A stretch of 64,000 nucleotides of DNA from Rhizobium sp. R711 (GCF_002211365.1 NZ_LOKZ01000039.1:1-64000), one strand, 5' to 3'. Counted from the first letter of the stretch, positions 47,770 to 57,678 are shown. The notes: a model not told the origin generated them from the sequence alone. Numbers and translations are program-made.

Positions 47770-49380
47770 ATGAACGACAAGATCATGAACTGGACTGCCT
47801 CGGATGACGCGATGGTCGAGAACGCCATTCGTCGAGGCGCCACCCGCCGCGAACTTCTCACCATGCTTCTGGCAGGCGGTGTTGCCATGTCGGCGGGCGG
47901 CCTGGTGCTCGGCCGGCCATCGAATGCCGTCGCGGCCACTCCCAAATCCGGCGGCAATCTGAAAGCAGCCGGCTGGTCGTCCTCGACCGCCGATACGCTC
48001 GACCCTGCCAAGGCGTCGCTGTCGACGGACTATGTACGCTGCTGTTCGCTCTATAATCGCCTGACCTTCATCGACAAGGCCGGCGTGACGCAGATGGAAC
48101 TCGCCGAAAGCTTCGAAAGCAAGGACGCCAAGACCTGGACGGTCAAGCTGCGCAAGGGCGTGACATTCCATGACGGCAAGGAGCTGATGGCCGATGATGT
48201 CGTCTTCTCGCTCAAACGCCATCTCGATCCCAGTGTCGGCTCGAAAGTCGCCAAGATCGCTGCGCAGATGACCGGCTTCAAGGCTGTCGACAAGTCGACG
48301 GTCGAAATCACCCTGGCCGATCCGAATGCCGACCTGCCGACCATTCTCGCCCTGCATCACTTCATGATCGTCGCCAACGGCACGACCGACTTCTCGAAGG
48401 GCAATGGTACCGGAGCCTTCGTTCTCGAAACCTTCGATCCGGGCAATCGCTCGGTCGTGGTGAAGAACAAGAACTACTGGAAGTCCGGCCAGCCCTATCT
48501 CGACTCGTTCGAATTCTTTGCGATCAGTGATGACAATGCCCGCGTCAATGCGCTGTTGTCGGGCGACATTCACTACGCCGCTTCGATCAATCCGCGCGCC
48601 ATGAAGCTGATCGACGGGCAGTCGGGCTTTACGCTGTCGAAAACGACGAGCGGCAATTATACCAACCTGAACATGCGCCTCGACATGACGCCGGGCAACA
48701 AGAAGGACTTCATCGATGGCATGAAGTTGCTGGTCAATCGCGAGCAAATCGTCAAGTCGGCCCTGCGCGGCCTTGGCGAAGTTGCCAATGATCAGCCCGT
48801 TTCCCCCGCCAATATCTATCACAACAACGATCTGAAGCCGAAGGCCTTCGATCCGGATAAGGCGAAGTTCCATTTCCAGAAGGCCGGCGTGCTCGGACAG
48901 TCCATTCCGGTGATAGCCTCGGACGCTGCAACTTCGTCGATCGACATGGCGATGATCATCCAGGCGGCCGGCGCAAACATCGGCATGAAGCTCGATGTCC
49001 AACGCGTCCCTTCCGATGGTTATTGGGATAATTACTGGCTGAAGGCACCGATCCATTTCGGCAACATCAATCCGCGCCCGACGCCGGACATCCTGTTTTC
49101 ACTTCTCTACGCTTCGAATGCACCGTGGAACGAAAGCCAGTACAAGTCGGAAAAGTTCGACAAGATGCTGATCGAAGCGCGCGGCTTGCTGGATCAGGCC
49201 AAACGCAAGCAGATCTACGCCGAAATGCAGGTAATGATCGCTGAAGAAGCCGGCACCATCATCCCGGCTTACATCTCGAATGTGGATGCACTTTCGGGCA
49301 AGGTGCACGGATTGGAAGCCAACCCGCTCGGTGGCATGATGGGTTATGCAATGGCGGAGTATCTGTGGCTCGATGCCTAG
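47770..49380 (+). CDS. ABC transporter substrate-binding protein (SBP family 5)
   Basis: A 536-residue periplasmic binding protein of the oligopeptide/opine/nickel family. The start RRGATRRELLTMLLAGGVAM, then SAGGLVLG, looks like a twin-arginine signal peptide. The family core is clear (TFHDGKELMADDVVFSLKRH, then IHYAASINPRAM and NYTNLNMRLDMTP). It delivers the substrate to the two permeases downstream. AGGGGA precedes ATG. A stem-loop after the stop may set the excess of binding protein over permease. Confidence 0.93.
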   Translation: MNDKIMNWTASDDAMVENAIRRGATRRELLTMLLAGGVAMSAGGLVLGRPSNAVAATPKSGGNLKAAGWSSSTADTLDPAKASLSTDYVRCCSLYNRLTFIDKAGVTQMELAESFESKDAKTWTVKLRKGVTFHDGKELMADDVVFSLKRHLDPSVGSKVAKIAAQMTGFKAVDKSTVEITLADPNADLPTILALHHFMIVANGTTDFSKGNGTGAFVLETFDPGNRSVVVKNKNYWKSGQPYLDSFEFFAISDDNARVNALLSGDIHYAASINPRAMKLIDGQSGFTLSKTTSGNYTNLNMRLDMTPGNKKDFIDGMKLLVNREQIVKSALRGLGEVANDQPVSPANIYHNNDLKPKAFDPDKAKFHFQKAGVLGQSIPVIASDAATSSIDMAMIIQAAGANIGMKLDVQRVPSDGYWDNYWLKAPIHFGNINPRPTPDILFSLLYASNAPWNESQYKSEKFDKMLIEARGLLDQAKRKQIYAEMQVMIAEEAGTIIPAYISNVDALSGKVHGLEANPLGGMMGYAMAEYLWLDA

Positions 49381-49393
49381 CGGCCGCTGAACC

Positions 49394-49422
49394 TCCCCGG
49401 GCGGCGCAAAGTAGCCCGGGGA
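49394..49422 (+). promoter_or_regulatory. Stem-loop between binding-protein and permease genes
   Basis: TCCCCGGGC and GCCCGGGGA form a perfect 9-bp stem around an 11-base loop, placed between the binding-protein stop and the permease start. Such hairpins stabilise upstream mRNA or partly stop transcription in ABC operons. No T run follows. Confidence 0.7.
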
Positions 49423-49475
49423 CCTCCGTCTCGCGAACGCCGTTCGTTTCGTAGATCGCCGCAGGAGCATTGCCT

Positions 49476-50426
49476 TTGAGATCCGAGGTCTCCAATCTTA
49501 TCCTAAACAGGCTCTTCATCGCGCTCATCACCTTGCTGATCGTGTCATTCGCCGTCTTCTTCGCAACCAGCATGCTGCCGGGAGACACGGCGTCCATCCT
49601 GCTTGGCCAGGCAGCGACGCCAGAAGCGGTTGCCGGCCTGCGCAAGGCAATGCATCTCGACGAGCCGGCGATCCTCCGGTTCCTGGAATGGCTTCTCGGC
49701 CTGATGAAGGGCGATCTCGGCACGTCCTACGCAAACAATATGCCCGTTGCGGAGCTGATCGGCCGCCGTCTGGTTGCGACGCTGGAGCTTGCCGCCATCA
49801 CGACGTTCGTCTCGGTCCCGCTTGCACTCCTGCTTGGCATTACTTCGGCCATGCTTCGCGGCTCCTATTACGATCGGATTGTCACGATCATTTCCATCGG
49901 CGTCATATCGGTCCCCGAATTCATGGTCGCAACGCTTGCAGTGCTGCTGTTCGCCGTCTATCTGCGCTGGCTGCCGGCACTGTCCTCCATCAGCCAGGTG
50001 CATACGGTCTTCGATCTTCTGAAGATCTACGCCATGCCCGTCATCACGCTCACCTTCGTCATCTCAGCCCAGATGATCCGCATGACCAGGGCGGCTCTGA
50101 TCGAGACGCTGAAGACGCCCTATGTGGAAATGGCCCTGCTCAAGGGCGCCTCGCGCGGCCGCATGGTCTTCAGGCATGCATTGCCCAATGCGCTGGGGCC
50201 GATCGTCAACGCGGTCGCACTGTCGCTCTCCTATCTCGTCGGCGGCGTGATCATCGTCGAGACCATCTTCAACTATCCGGGTATCGCCAAATTGATGGTG
50301 GATGCCGTCGCGACCCGCGATCTCCCGCTCATCCAGAGCTGCGCGATGATCTTCTGCCTCGGTTATCTCGTGCTGATCACCATGGCCGATATCGTCGCAA
50401 TCCTGTCAAATCCGAGGCTGCGATGA
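49476..50426 (+). CDS. ABC transporter permease (DppB/OppB type)
   Basis: A 316-residue permease with six membrane helices, the N-terminal FFATSMLPGDTASILLGQ block and the EAA loop (YVEMALLKGASRGRMVFRHA). No ATG is available; I chose TTG 49476, eight bases after GGAG, although TTG 49470 is also in frame. It pairs with the second permease, whose ATG overlaps its stop (ATGA), to form the membrane channel of the importer. Confidence 0.92.
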   Translation: MRSEVSNLILNRLFIALITLLIVSFAVFFATSMLPGDTASILLGQAATPEAVAGLRKAMHLDEPAILRFLEWLLGLMKGDLGTSYANNMPVAELIGRRLVATLELAAITTFVSVPLALLLGITSAMLRGSYYDRIVTIISIGVISVPEFMVATLAVLLFAVYLRWLPALSSISQVHTVFDLLKIYAMPVITLTFVISAQMIRMTRAALIETLKTPYVEMALLKGASRGRMVFRHALPNALGPIVNAVALSLSYLVGGVIIVETIFNYPGIAKLMVDAVATRDLPLIQSCAMIFCLGYLVLITMADIVAILSNPRLR

Positions 50427-51274
50427 CGATGAACAGCTTGGCTTCCCGCACCCCTTCCCTTCTCGGCTATAATGTCAGCCTTGTTGGCGTCGTGGCCTTT
50501 GCGATAATCCTTGGCTGGACGATCGTCGCTTTGTTCGCACCCTACATGCTCCCCTATTCCGTCGGCGATATCGTCGATACCGACTATTTCGGCCCTATAA
50601 GCCGGCAATTATGGCTCGGCTCGGACTATCTCGGCCGTGATATGTTCTCGCGCGTTTTGATGGGCGCGCGCTATACGGTCGGCATTTCATTGGCTGCGGT
50701 CGCGCTGTGCTGCTTTTGCGGCGTGACGCTCGGCATGACAGCCGCTGTTGTCGGCGGATGGTTCGACACGATCCTGAGCCGGTTTCTCGATGCTTTGAAC
50801 TCCATTCCAAGCAAGCTTTTCGGCCTGGTCGTCGTTGCCGCCGTCGGCTCGTCCATTCCGGTGCTGATCATCACGCTCGCCGTCATCTATACGCCCGGCG
50901 CCTATCGCTTTGCCCGCGCGCTCGCGGTCAATATCAACACGATGGATTTCATCACGGTTGCCCGCACCCGCGGCGAGCGGGTCGGCTACATTATCGGTTC
51001 GGAAATCCTGCCGAACATTATCCGTCCCGTTCTGGCAGATTTCGGCCTTCGCTTCGTCTTCGTCGTTCTCCTCTTGTCCGGACTGTCCTTCCTTGGCCTC
51101 GGCCTGCAGCCGCCCTATGCCGACTGGGGAGCCCTGGTCCGCGAAAATATCGGCGGACTGCCCTTCGCAGCACCGGCCGTGATCGTGCCCTCCTTTGCCA
51201 TTGCCAGCCTCACCATCAGTGTCAACCTGCTGATCGATAATCTGCCGCGCAGGATCAGAGACAGGAGCGCATGA
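50423..51274 (+). CDS. ABC transporter permease (DppC/OppC type)
   Basis: A 283-residue permease of the second subunit type. It has the typical extracellular N-terminal region (LWLGSDYLGRDMFSRVLMGA), helices from about residue 90, an EAA loop (FITVARTRGERVGYIIGSEI) and the end GLGLQPPYADWGALVRENIG. It forms a heterodimer with the previous permease. Its start overlaps that gene and its end overlaps the ATPase gene (ATGA), showing tight coupling. Confidence 0.93.
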   Translation: MTMNSLASRTPSLLGYNVSLVGVVAFAIILGWTIVALFAPYMLPYSVGDIVDTDYFGPISRQLWLGSDYLGRDMFSRVLMGARYTVGISLAAVALCCFCGVTLGMTAAVVGGWFDTILSRFLDALNSIPSKLFGLVVVAAVGSSIPVLIITLAVIYTPGAYRFARALAVNINTMDFITVARTRGERVGYIIGSEILPNIIRPVLADFGLRFVFVVLLLSGLSFLGLGLQPPYADWGALVRENIGGLPFAAPAVIVPSFAIASLTISVNLLIDNLPRRIRDRSA

Positions 51275-52932
51275 CGATGGCCAATCTCGTTGAAATCAAG
51301 AATCTGAAGGTCGAGGCGACGACCGATTCCGGTCGCGTCGTCGAGATCATCAAGGGCGTCAGTTTCAATATCGCCAAAGGCGAGATTGTCGCGCTCATCG
51401 GCGAAAGCGGCTCGGGCAAGACGACGATCGCGCTAACCCTCATGGGGCATGCGCGCGAGGGCTGTCGCATCTCCGGCGGGGAGATCCAAGTCGATGGGCA
51501 GGACATGGCCGCCCTTTCCGAAAGCGAACGCTCGAAGGTCCGCGGCACTACCATCGCCTATATTCCGCAAAGTGCAGCGGCCGCCTTCAACCCGGCAACG
51601 AGGATCATGGAGCAGGTGATCGAGGTCACCCGCATTCATCGGCTGATGCCGCCTGAAGAGGCTCGCCAGCGCGCGATCGAGCTCTTCCGGGCGCTGTCGC
51701 TGCCGAACCCCGAAACAATCGGCGAACGATATCCGCATCAGGTCTCGGGAGGCCAGCTGCAGCGGTTGGCCGCAGCCATGGCTCTGATCGGCGACCCCAA
51801 GCTTGTCATTTTTGACGAACCGACGACCGCACTCGATGTGACGACGCAGATCGATGTGCTGAAGGCGTTCAAGTCCGTCATCCGTGCCGGCGACATTGCC
51901 GGCGTGTATGTTTCACACGATCTGGCGGTCGTCGCCCAGATCGCCGATCGCATTGCCGTGCTCAAGGGCGGCGAAATCCAGGAAATCGCGGAGACGGAGC
52001 CGATCCTGAGACGGCCGAGCCATCCCTATACGCGCGAGCTGCTGGCAGCCTTCGAGCCGAAGCAGTCTGCTCACGACAGCAAAACAAGCGGGGCGACTGC
52101 ATCCGTGCTCAGGATTGACAACCTGGTGGCGGGCTATGGCGATATGCAGCCCAACGGCCTGCCGGCGGTCTGTGCGGTTCAATCCGTAAGCCTCGAAGTC
52201 GAGAAAGGCAAAAATCTTGGCATTATCGGTGAATCCGGATGCGGAAAGTCGACGCTGGCGCGCGCAATCGCCGGCATATTGCCGGCCGTATCAGGCACTA
52301 TCGGCTTCAATGGCAGCGACATGAATCTCGCCGCGAAATTGCGCTCGCGCGATCAGTTGCGGGAAATGCAGATCGTCTTTCAATATGCCGACACCGCACT
52401 CAATCCGGCAAAGTCTATCGCCGATATTCTCGAGCGGCCCCTGGCCTTCTATCACGGGATGGACCGCAGGGCTCGGGCGGCCAGGGTCGACGAATTGCTC
52501 GACATGGTGCGATTGCCGCGTGCACTTCGCTATCGCTATCCGTCGGAATTGTCAGGCGGACAGAAGCAGCGCGTGAATTTTGCGCGTGCGCTTGCGGCAG
52601 AGCCACGGTTGATCATTTGCGATGAGATCACATCCGCGCTCGATACGGTGGTTGCGGCAGCGATTATCGACCTGCTTAAGGAACTGCAGCGGGAGCTGCA
52701 TCTGTCCTACATCTTCATCAGCCACGATCTGTCGGTGGTCGAAGCGATTTGCGACAAGATCGTCGTAATGTATGGCGGCAAGAAAGTTGAACAGATCACA
52801 CGCGAAGCCGCAAATGCGCCCCGCCACCCCTATTCCCAGCTGCTGTTCGGGTCCGTTCCCAAGCTGGATCCGACTTGGCTCGACAATCTCGTTCAGGACC
52901 CCGAACTCAAGCGCGAGTATGGCCACGGCTAG
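51271..52932 (+). CDS. Fused double ABC ATPase of the importer
   Basis: A 553-residue protein with two complete nucleotide-binding domains, equivalent to DppD plus DppF. The first has Walker A GESGSGKTT, signature VSGGQLQR and Walker B LVIFDEPTTALD. The second has GESGCGKST, LSGGQKQR and LIICDEITSALD, where the usual DEP is DEI. It energises uptake of the compound bound by the family 5 protein. It is the last gene of the operon. The Lrp regulator that follows is on the opposite strand. Confidence 0.94.
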   Translation: MTMANLVEIKNLKVEATTDSGRVVEIIKGVSFNIAKGEIVALIGESGSGKTTIALTLMGHAREGCRISGGEIQVDGQDMAALSESERSKVRGTTIAYIPQSAAAAFNPATRIMEQVIEVTRIHRLMPPEEARQRAIELFRALSLPNPETIGERYPHQVSGGQLQRLAAAMALIGDPKLVIFDEPTTALDVTTQIDVLKAFKSVIRAGDIAGVYVSHDLAVVAQIADRIAVLKGGEIQEIAETEPILRRPSHPYTRELLAAFEPKQSAHDSKTSGATASVLRIDNLVAGYGDMQPNGLPAVCAVQSVSLEVEKGKNLGIIGESGCGKSTLARAIAGILPAVSGTIGFNGSDMNLAAKLRSRDQLREMQIVFQYADTALNPAKSIADILERPLAFYHGMDRRARAARVDELLDMVRLPRALRYRYPSELSGGQKQRVNFARALAAEPRLIICDEITSALDTVVAAAIIDLLKELQRELHLSYIFISHDLSVVEAICDKIVVMYGGKKVEQITREAANAPRHPYSQLLFGSVPKLDPTWLDNLVQDPELKREYGHG

Positions 52933-52960
52933 CCGGACAGCCCGGAAATAACATTGGATG

Positions 52961-53437
52961 CTACATGGGAAACAGGCTCGTCAACGGCATGTGCGCCTTG
53001 ACGATCGGAGACTTGAGCACCACGAAGCTGAAATACTTGTCGATGCCGATATCCAGGTCGGTCAGGCGCTCCATGATCGTCTGATATTCTCCGATCCCAG
53101 CCGTCACGAACTTCAGCATATAGTCGTAGCCACCCGAAACGAGGTGGCATTCGATGACCTGATCGACCTTTTCGACTGCCGAAAGAAAACGGGCGAAGTC
53201 GATCTGCCGATGGTTCTTGAGCGTGACTTCCGTAAAGACTGTCAGCGTCTGACCTAGCTTACCGATACTGATCTGGGCCGAATATCCCTCGATATAGCCC
53301 TCCTGCTGCAGTTTCTTGACCCGCATCAGACAGGGGCTCGGCGACAGGTTGACCAGTTCCGCCAATTCGACATTGGTGATGCGGCCGTTCTTCTGAAGTT
53401 CGTACAGGATCTTGATGTCGATACGGTCGAGCTTCAT
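52961..53437 (-). CDS. Lrp/AsnC-family transcriptional regulator
   Basis: A 158-residue regulator with an N-terminal helix-turn-helix (LDRIDIKILYELQKNGRITN, then VELAELVNLSPSPCLMRVKK) and a C-terminal RAM ligand-binding domain (ECHLVSGGYDYMLKFVTAGI). Members sense amino acids and control their uptake or breakdown. GGAGAG precedes ATG 53437. It is convergent with the ABC operon and divergent from the flavin oxidase at 53663; it probably regulates one or both using an amino-acid inducer. Confidence 0.93.
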   Translation of the reverse strand: MKLDRIDIKILYELQKNGRITNVELAELVNLSPSPCLMRVKKLQQEGYIEGYSAQISIGKLGQTLTVFTEVTLKNHRQIDFARFLSAVEKVDQVIECHLVSGGYDYMLKFVTAGIGEYQTIMERLTDLDIGIDKYFSFVVLKSPIVKAHMPLTSLFPM

Positions 53438-53662
53438 CGGCAGATCTCTCCCATTTAAGGCGGCATTTTATGCTGCGAACTCTCAAAGATCGAGCATAAC
53501 ACCATGGTCCATCTTGTCTATTTCATTCTGCAGGAATCGAACCGGCACAATCAGCCGCTTGGTTCCCCATGAGCAGAATCTTATGCTGCATGGCGCGGTT
53601 GTGCGGCAGCTTCATGTCTGATCATTTCGCTATGCTGTCGGCTCGATAGGAGACCCGCATCC

Positions 53663-54988
53663 ATGCCCGCACCGCTTGCCCTTGTCGAAAACTCTCCCGA
53701 ATTGCCGACGTCCGCCGATGTCGTCGTCATCGGGGCTGGGATTGTCGGCGTTTTTACCGCCTATTATCTGGCAAAGCGGGGTCTCAAAGTCGTTCTCCTC
53801 GAAAAGGGTCACGTCGGCGCCGAGCAGTCCAGCCGCAACTGGGGTTGGTGCAGGCAACAGAACCGGGACGCCCGCGAGCTGCCGATGGCAACGAAGAGCC
53901 TCGAGCTCTGGGACCAATTCGCCGCAGAAACGGGAGAGGACACCGGCTTTCGCCGCTGCGGCCTCTTCTATCTGAGCAATAGCGAGGAAGAGCTTGCAGG
54001 ATGGGCCCGCTGGCGCGATTTTGCCCGCGGCGTCGGTGTGACCACGCATATGCTCGATAGCGTTCAAGCCAGCGAGCGCGGCAAGGCGACTGCTCGCATC
54101 TGGAAGGGCGGCGTCTTTTCTCCGACCGATGGCATTGCCGATCCGGCCAACGCTGCACCGGCGGTCGCTCGCGCCCTGATGAAACTGGGGGGCTGTCTGC
54201 GCCAGAATTGCGCGGCGCGCGGCATAGAAACCGAAGGCGGGAAGCTCTCCGCCGTCGTGACCGAGGAAGGCACGATCAGGACGAGGATTGCCATCCTGTC
54301 CGGCGGCGCCTGGGCCTCGTCCTTCTGCCGCCAGCTCGGTATCCGCTTCCCGCAGGCGTCGATTCGCTCGTCGATCCTTTCGGTGAGCGATGGCCACGGC
54401 GAACTCCCGGATGCTCTTCATACTGCCTGTGTTTCGGTGACGCGTAGAGGCGACGGCGGTCATACGCTCGCCATCAGCGGCCGTGGCCGCGTCGATCCCA
54501 CGCCACAGAACATGCGGTTCGGGGCACAGTTTCTGCCGATGTTCATTCGCCGCTGGCGCGCTCTGTCCGTGGGCGGCTTCGAGGGCCTTCGCAGCGGCCA
54601 TGAAAACCTGTCACGCTGGCGCCTGGACCAGCCGACGCCGATGGAGCGGATGCGCATCCTCGATCCGGCCGTCGATAGAGGCACGATCCAGCTTACCTAT
54701 GACCGTGCGCGCGAATTGCTGCCTGCCATCGCAAACCGCCGCATCACCGCAAGTTGGGCCGGCTACATCGATTCGACCCCTGACGGCGTGCCCGGCATCG
54801 GCGAGATCGCATCCATACCGGGCTTCGTGCTGGCGGCCGGTTTCAGCGGTCACGGCTTCGGCATCGGACCGGGTGCCGGCCACCTGATCGCCGATATCGT
54901 CACCGCTGCCACGCCGATAGTCGACCCGAAACCCTATCACCCCGACCGCTTCCTGCAATCCGCATGGGGCAAGGTGGCTGACTTCTGA
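53663..54988 (+). CDS. FAD-dependent oxidoreductase (DAO type)
   Basis: A 441-residue flavoprotein with FAD motif VVVIGAGIVGVFTAYYLAKR (about 20-39), the segment SSRNWGWCRQQ and the C-terminal GFSGHGFGIGPGAGHLIADI. The RNWGWCRQQ block is typical of oxidases related to opine, sarcosine and D-amino acid dehydrogenases. GGAG lies ten bases before ATG. It is divergent from the Lrp regulator and followed by a LysR gene in the same direction. It likely oxidises a secondary amine or D-amino acid of the pathway. Confidence 0.9.
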   Translation: MPAPLALVENSPELPTSADVVVIGAGIVGVFTAYYLAKRGLKVVLLEKGHVGAEQSSRNWGWCRQQNRDARELPMATKSLELWDQFAAETGEDTGFRRCGLFYLSNSEEELAGWARWRDFARGVGVTTHMLDSVQASERGKATARIWKGGVFSPTDGIADPANAAPAVARALMKLGGCLRQNCAARGIETEGGKLSAVVTEEGTIRTRIAILSGGAWASSFCRQLGIRFPQASIRSSILSVSDGHGELPDALHTACVSVTRRGDGGHTLAISGRGRVDPTPQNMRFGAQFLPMFIRRWRALSVGGFEGLRSGHENLSRWRLDQPTPMERMRILDPAVDRGTIQLTYDRARELLPAIANRRITASWAGYIDSTPDGVPGIGEIASIPGFVLAAGFSGHGFGIGPGAGHLIADIVTAATPIVDPKPYHPDRFLQSAWGKVADF

Positions 54989-55047
54989 AAGGGGCCATGC
55001 GTGCCAGACTTCGCCGGCAACCGAACCAGACCAAATGGATTTTCCTG

Positions 55048-55956
55048 ATGCAGGCCCGTCAGCTCGAAGTCTTCTGCATGCTGATGCGATCCGGAACGGT
55101 GACCGGCGCTGCGGCCATGCTCAACATCACGCAGCCGGCGCTGAGCCAGATATTGCTGCATGCCGAAGACCAGCTGGGGTTCAAACTCTTCAATCGCGTG
55201 CGCGGCAAGCTGGTCCCGACAAGGGAGGCTGAAGAACTGTATCCGGAAGCCGAGCGCATCTTTTCCGAACTCGGAGCGCTTAGGCGTCGCACGACCGACA
55301 TGCGCTTCGGGCGGACTGGACTGATCAGGATCGCTGCCACGACACCGCCAGCCATGTCGATCGTACCCAAGGCGCTTCTCGCCTTCAGAACGACCTATCC
55401 GGATATCGTCGTCCGCTCGCTGATCGCACCGCTGATCAACGTGGTGGACATGATCCGCAATGGCGATGCTCCACTCGGTATCGTCATGAACAACATCGCG
55501 CGGCCCGGCATCGATGTCGAAACGCTCGGATATGCCGAACTCACCTGCATCGTGCCGGAGGGACATCATCTTGCGGCGCGAGAGAACATCGCATTCGCCG
55601 ATCTTCAGGACGAGACGCTGATTTCCTACCGTGCGGATACTTTCCCCGGCCAGCTGCTTGCCAATGCCGCAAATTCGGAAAATCAGGCGTTCAATCCCGC
55701 GATCGAGATCGATATCTCCATTACCGCCCTGCCTTTTGTCCGCAATGGCTTTGGTGTCGCGATCGTGGATGGTCTGCTGCCGTGGGAGCAGTTTCCCGGC
55801 CTCGTGCGCCGGCCGCTGTTGCCACGAAAGACAGTTCCGATCGCGCTGCTGACCAGCCGGGACCGCCCCTTGACGGGCAGCCACCTTGCGATGCGCGACT
55901 ATTTGCGCCAGGCCTGTGCCGGCGTGCTGAAGGATGGAGAAGCCGCGCCGGAGTAA
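55048..55956 (+). CDS. LysR-family transcriptional regulator
   Basis: A 302-residue LysR protein with an N-terminal helix-turn-helix (ARQLEVFCMLMRSGTVTGAA, then MLNITQPALSQILLHAED) and a two-lobed effector domain (IRIAATTPPAMSIVPKALLA). I chose ATG 55048 because the HTH begins at once; an upstream start adds 17 unsupported residues. It follows the flavin oxidase by 59 bases and is convergent with the hydantoinase-oxidase operon. It may control that operon. The inducer is unknown. Confidence 0.92.
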   Translation: MQARQLEVFCMLMRSGTVTGAAAMLNITQPALSQILLHAEDQLGFKLFNRVRGKLVPTREAEELYPEAERIFSELGALRRRTTDMRFGRTGLIRIAATTPPAMSIVPKALLAFRTTYPDIVVRSLIAPLINVVDMIRNGDAPLGIVMNNIARPGIDVETLGYAELTCIVPEGHHLAARENIAFADLQDETLISYRADTFPGQLLANAANSENQAFNPAIEIDISITALPFVRNGFGVAIVDGLLPWEQFPGLVRRPLLPRKTVPIALLTSRDRPLTGSHLAMRDYLRQACAGVLKDGEAAPE

Positions 55957-55987
55957 AATCGCGTCGGCATAGCCGAAACGAACTTGG

Positions 55988-57358
55988 TCAGGTCTCGTTT
56001 ACCCAGGATCCGATCGGCAGCGGACGAACAGGCGCCTGCTCACGCAAGCGACCGACCTCGCAGACGGGGATTCCCGCACGCTCCGCAATCAATTCGGCGC
56101 CGGCGAGCTGACAAAACCGTCCCTGACATCGTCCCATTCCCACGCGCACCAATGACTTCACCCGGTTTGCCTCACCTCCGGCATAGTCGACGCTGTCGCG
56201 CAGATCGCCGGCGCTGATGCCCTCGCAGCGGCAGACTATCGTTTTATCGGGAACGGATCGGACCATGTCGGCAGGCCAGTGAAAGGCGCGGGCGATGGCG
56301 CGAGCAAAGCGTTCGTAGCGCGCAAGCCGCCGGAGATCCCGTGCCGGATCGGGATAGGGCAATCCCATATCGGCAAGGCAGGCACTCGCGGCAAGCCGCC
56401 CCGCAACTTCCGCGCCATCGGCGCCAAGGATCCGCAGGGCGTCGCCGGCAAGATATACGCCATCGGCAGCTCGGCCCATTCGATCCGCCTGCGGCAGCCA
56501 CTGGGCCCAGCCCGGATCGTAATCGAACCTGCACCGAGCCAGACCGGCAAGGTGCGTTTCGGCTCTCAGGTGCCAGCCGATGCCGACCATATCGCATTCG
56601 GTATGATGGTCGCGCCCGCCGGCATCCCGCCAGCGAACTGCCGTCGCTCCGGTCTCGTCACTGACGATATCGGTCAGCGTCACGCCTGCGCGATATATCA
56701 GGCCGAGTTTCAGTCGCATCGCAAGGCCCCGTAGGACCACAGCCGGCCTTGCCAGCATGTCCGGAAGCGCAAAGATCTGGTTTCGAACAGAAGAGGTGTC
56801 GAGAACGGCCGCAACATTCGCTCCGGCCTTCAGAAGCTGGGCCGCAACGAGGGTCAGCAGGGGGCCGGAACCCGCGAGAACGATCCTTCGCCCCAAGGCG
56901 AGGCCCTGCGCCTTCAGGGCGATCTGCGCGGCCCCGAGACTGTAGACGCCAGGCGCTTGCCAGCCAGGTACCGGCACCAGCCGGTCGGTCGCGCCGGTCG
57001 CCAGTATCAGCCTGTTATAGGCGAATTCCCGGCGGCCGGCTGATGTCAGCACCTGCAGCCTATTGTCCGCGAGCGCCATCGCTGAACTTTGAGGATGGTA
57101 TTCGACCTGGCCGCGAGCGACCATACGATCGAAGAGGGAATGAAGGGCAAGGGCTTTGCCGGCCTCCGATCCATAGAGTTGCTCGGCCGAACGCGTAAAC
57201 CTCTCCGGGGGGCGACGATATATCTGGCCGCCCGCACTCATCCCCTCGTCGATGACGACGGGCCGGATACCGGCTGCCACCAGAAGCTCGGCTGCGCGGA
57301 TGCCCGCCGGACCGGCACCGACAATCACTATTGCCTTCCGGTCATTCGCCACCGTCAT
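55988..57358 (-). CDS. FAD/NAD(P)-binding dehydrogenase subunit with BFD-type [2Fe-2S] end
   Basis: A 456-residue subunit related to OoxA, SoxA, HcnB and D-hydroxyproline dehydrogenase alpha chains. It has an FAD motif VIVGAGPAGIRAAELL, a second dinucleotide site (LAGSGPLLTLVAAQLL) and a C-terminal Cys block (IVCRCEG and GMGRCQGRFC) of BFD-like [2Fe-2S] type. ATG 57358 overlaps the stop of the small [2Fe-2S] gene (ATGA). In this enzyme class it joins a small ferredoxin-like subunit and a DAO-like subunit; the likely third partner here is at 61970 or 53663. Confidence 0.92.
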   Translation of the reverse strand: MTVANDRKAIVIVGAGPAGIRAAELLVAAGIRPVVIDEGMSAGGQIYRRPPERFTRSAEQLYGSEAGKALALHSLFDRMVARGQVEYHPQSSAMALADNRLQVLTSAGRREFAYNRLILATGATDRLVPVPGWQAPGVYSLGAAQIALKAQGLALGRRIVLAGSGPLLTLVAAQLLKAGANVAAVLDTSSVRNQIFALPDMLARPAVVLRGLAMRLKLGLIYRAGVTLTDIVSDETGATAVRWRDAGGRDHHTECDMVGIGWHLRAETHLAGLARCRFDYDPGWAQWLPQADRMGRAADGVYLAGDALRILGADGAEVAGRLAASACLADMGLPYPDPARDLRRLARYERFARAIARAFHWPADMVRSVPDKTIVCRCEGISAGDLRDSVDYAGGEANRVKSLVRVGMGRCQGRFCQLAGAELIAERAGIPVCEVGRLREQAPVRPLPIGSWVNET

Positions 57359-57678
57359 GGCCAATCTCCCGGCGCCTGGGTCATCAGGGACATGCCGCTG
57401 GCAACGAGGGTCGAACAGGCGCGTAGGCGGGTTCCATCCTGCTGCCAGACCCAGCAGTCCTGGCAGGCGCCCATCAGGCAGAAGCCGGCCCTCCCTTCCG
57501 GCCCGAATTCGGATTGCCGAAGAACCTGCGAGAATGTCAGCATGGCCGTCAGCACCGTGTCACCGGCCAAGGCTTTGCGTTCGATGCCGTCGAGCAGGAA
57601 GCGGACGGATGGCCGATCCTGTTCGGCGAGACGGACGATGCGCCCCGTTTCTCCAGCCGGACGCGGCCCCTTACTCAT
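57355..57678 (-). CDS. Small [2Fe-2S] ferredoxin-like subunit
   Basis: A 107-residue Fer2-type protein with ligands C67 (GFCLMG), C72 and C75 (ACQDC) and C88 (RACST), matching the gamma subunits of opine oxidase, HcnA and hydroxyproline dehydrogenase-like enzymes. It passes electrons from the DAO-type subunit. Both ends overlap neighbours by four bases (ATGA), showing strict coupling with hydantoinase B upstream and the FAD subunit downstream. GGAGG precedes ATG. Confidence 0.93.
   Translation of the reverse strand: MSKGPRPAGETGRIVRLAEQDRPSVRFLLDGIERKALAGDTVLTAMLTFSQVLRQSEFGPEGRAGFCLMGACQDCWVWQQDGTRLRACSTLVASGMSLMTQAPGDWP

Noticed and set aside
47716..49056. Open frame of 446 codons on the minus strand over the binding-protein gene
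   Set aside because: The plus-strand binding protein has signal peptide, family motifs and ribosome-binding site; the antisense product has none.
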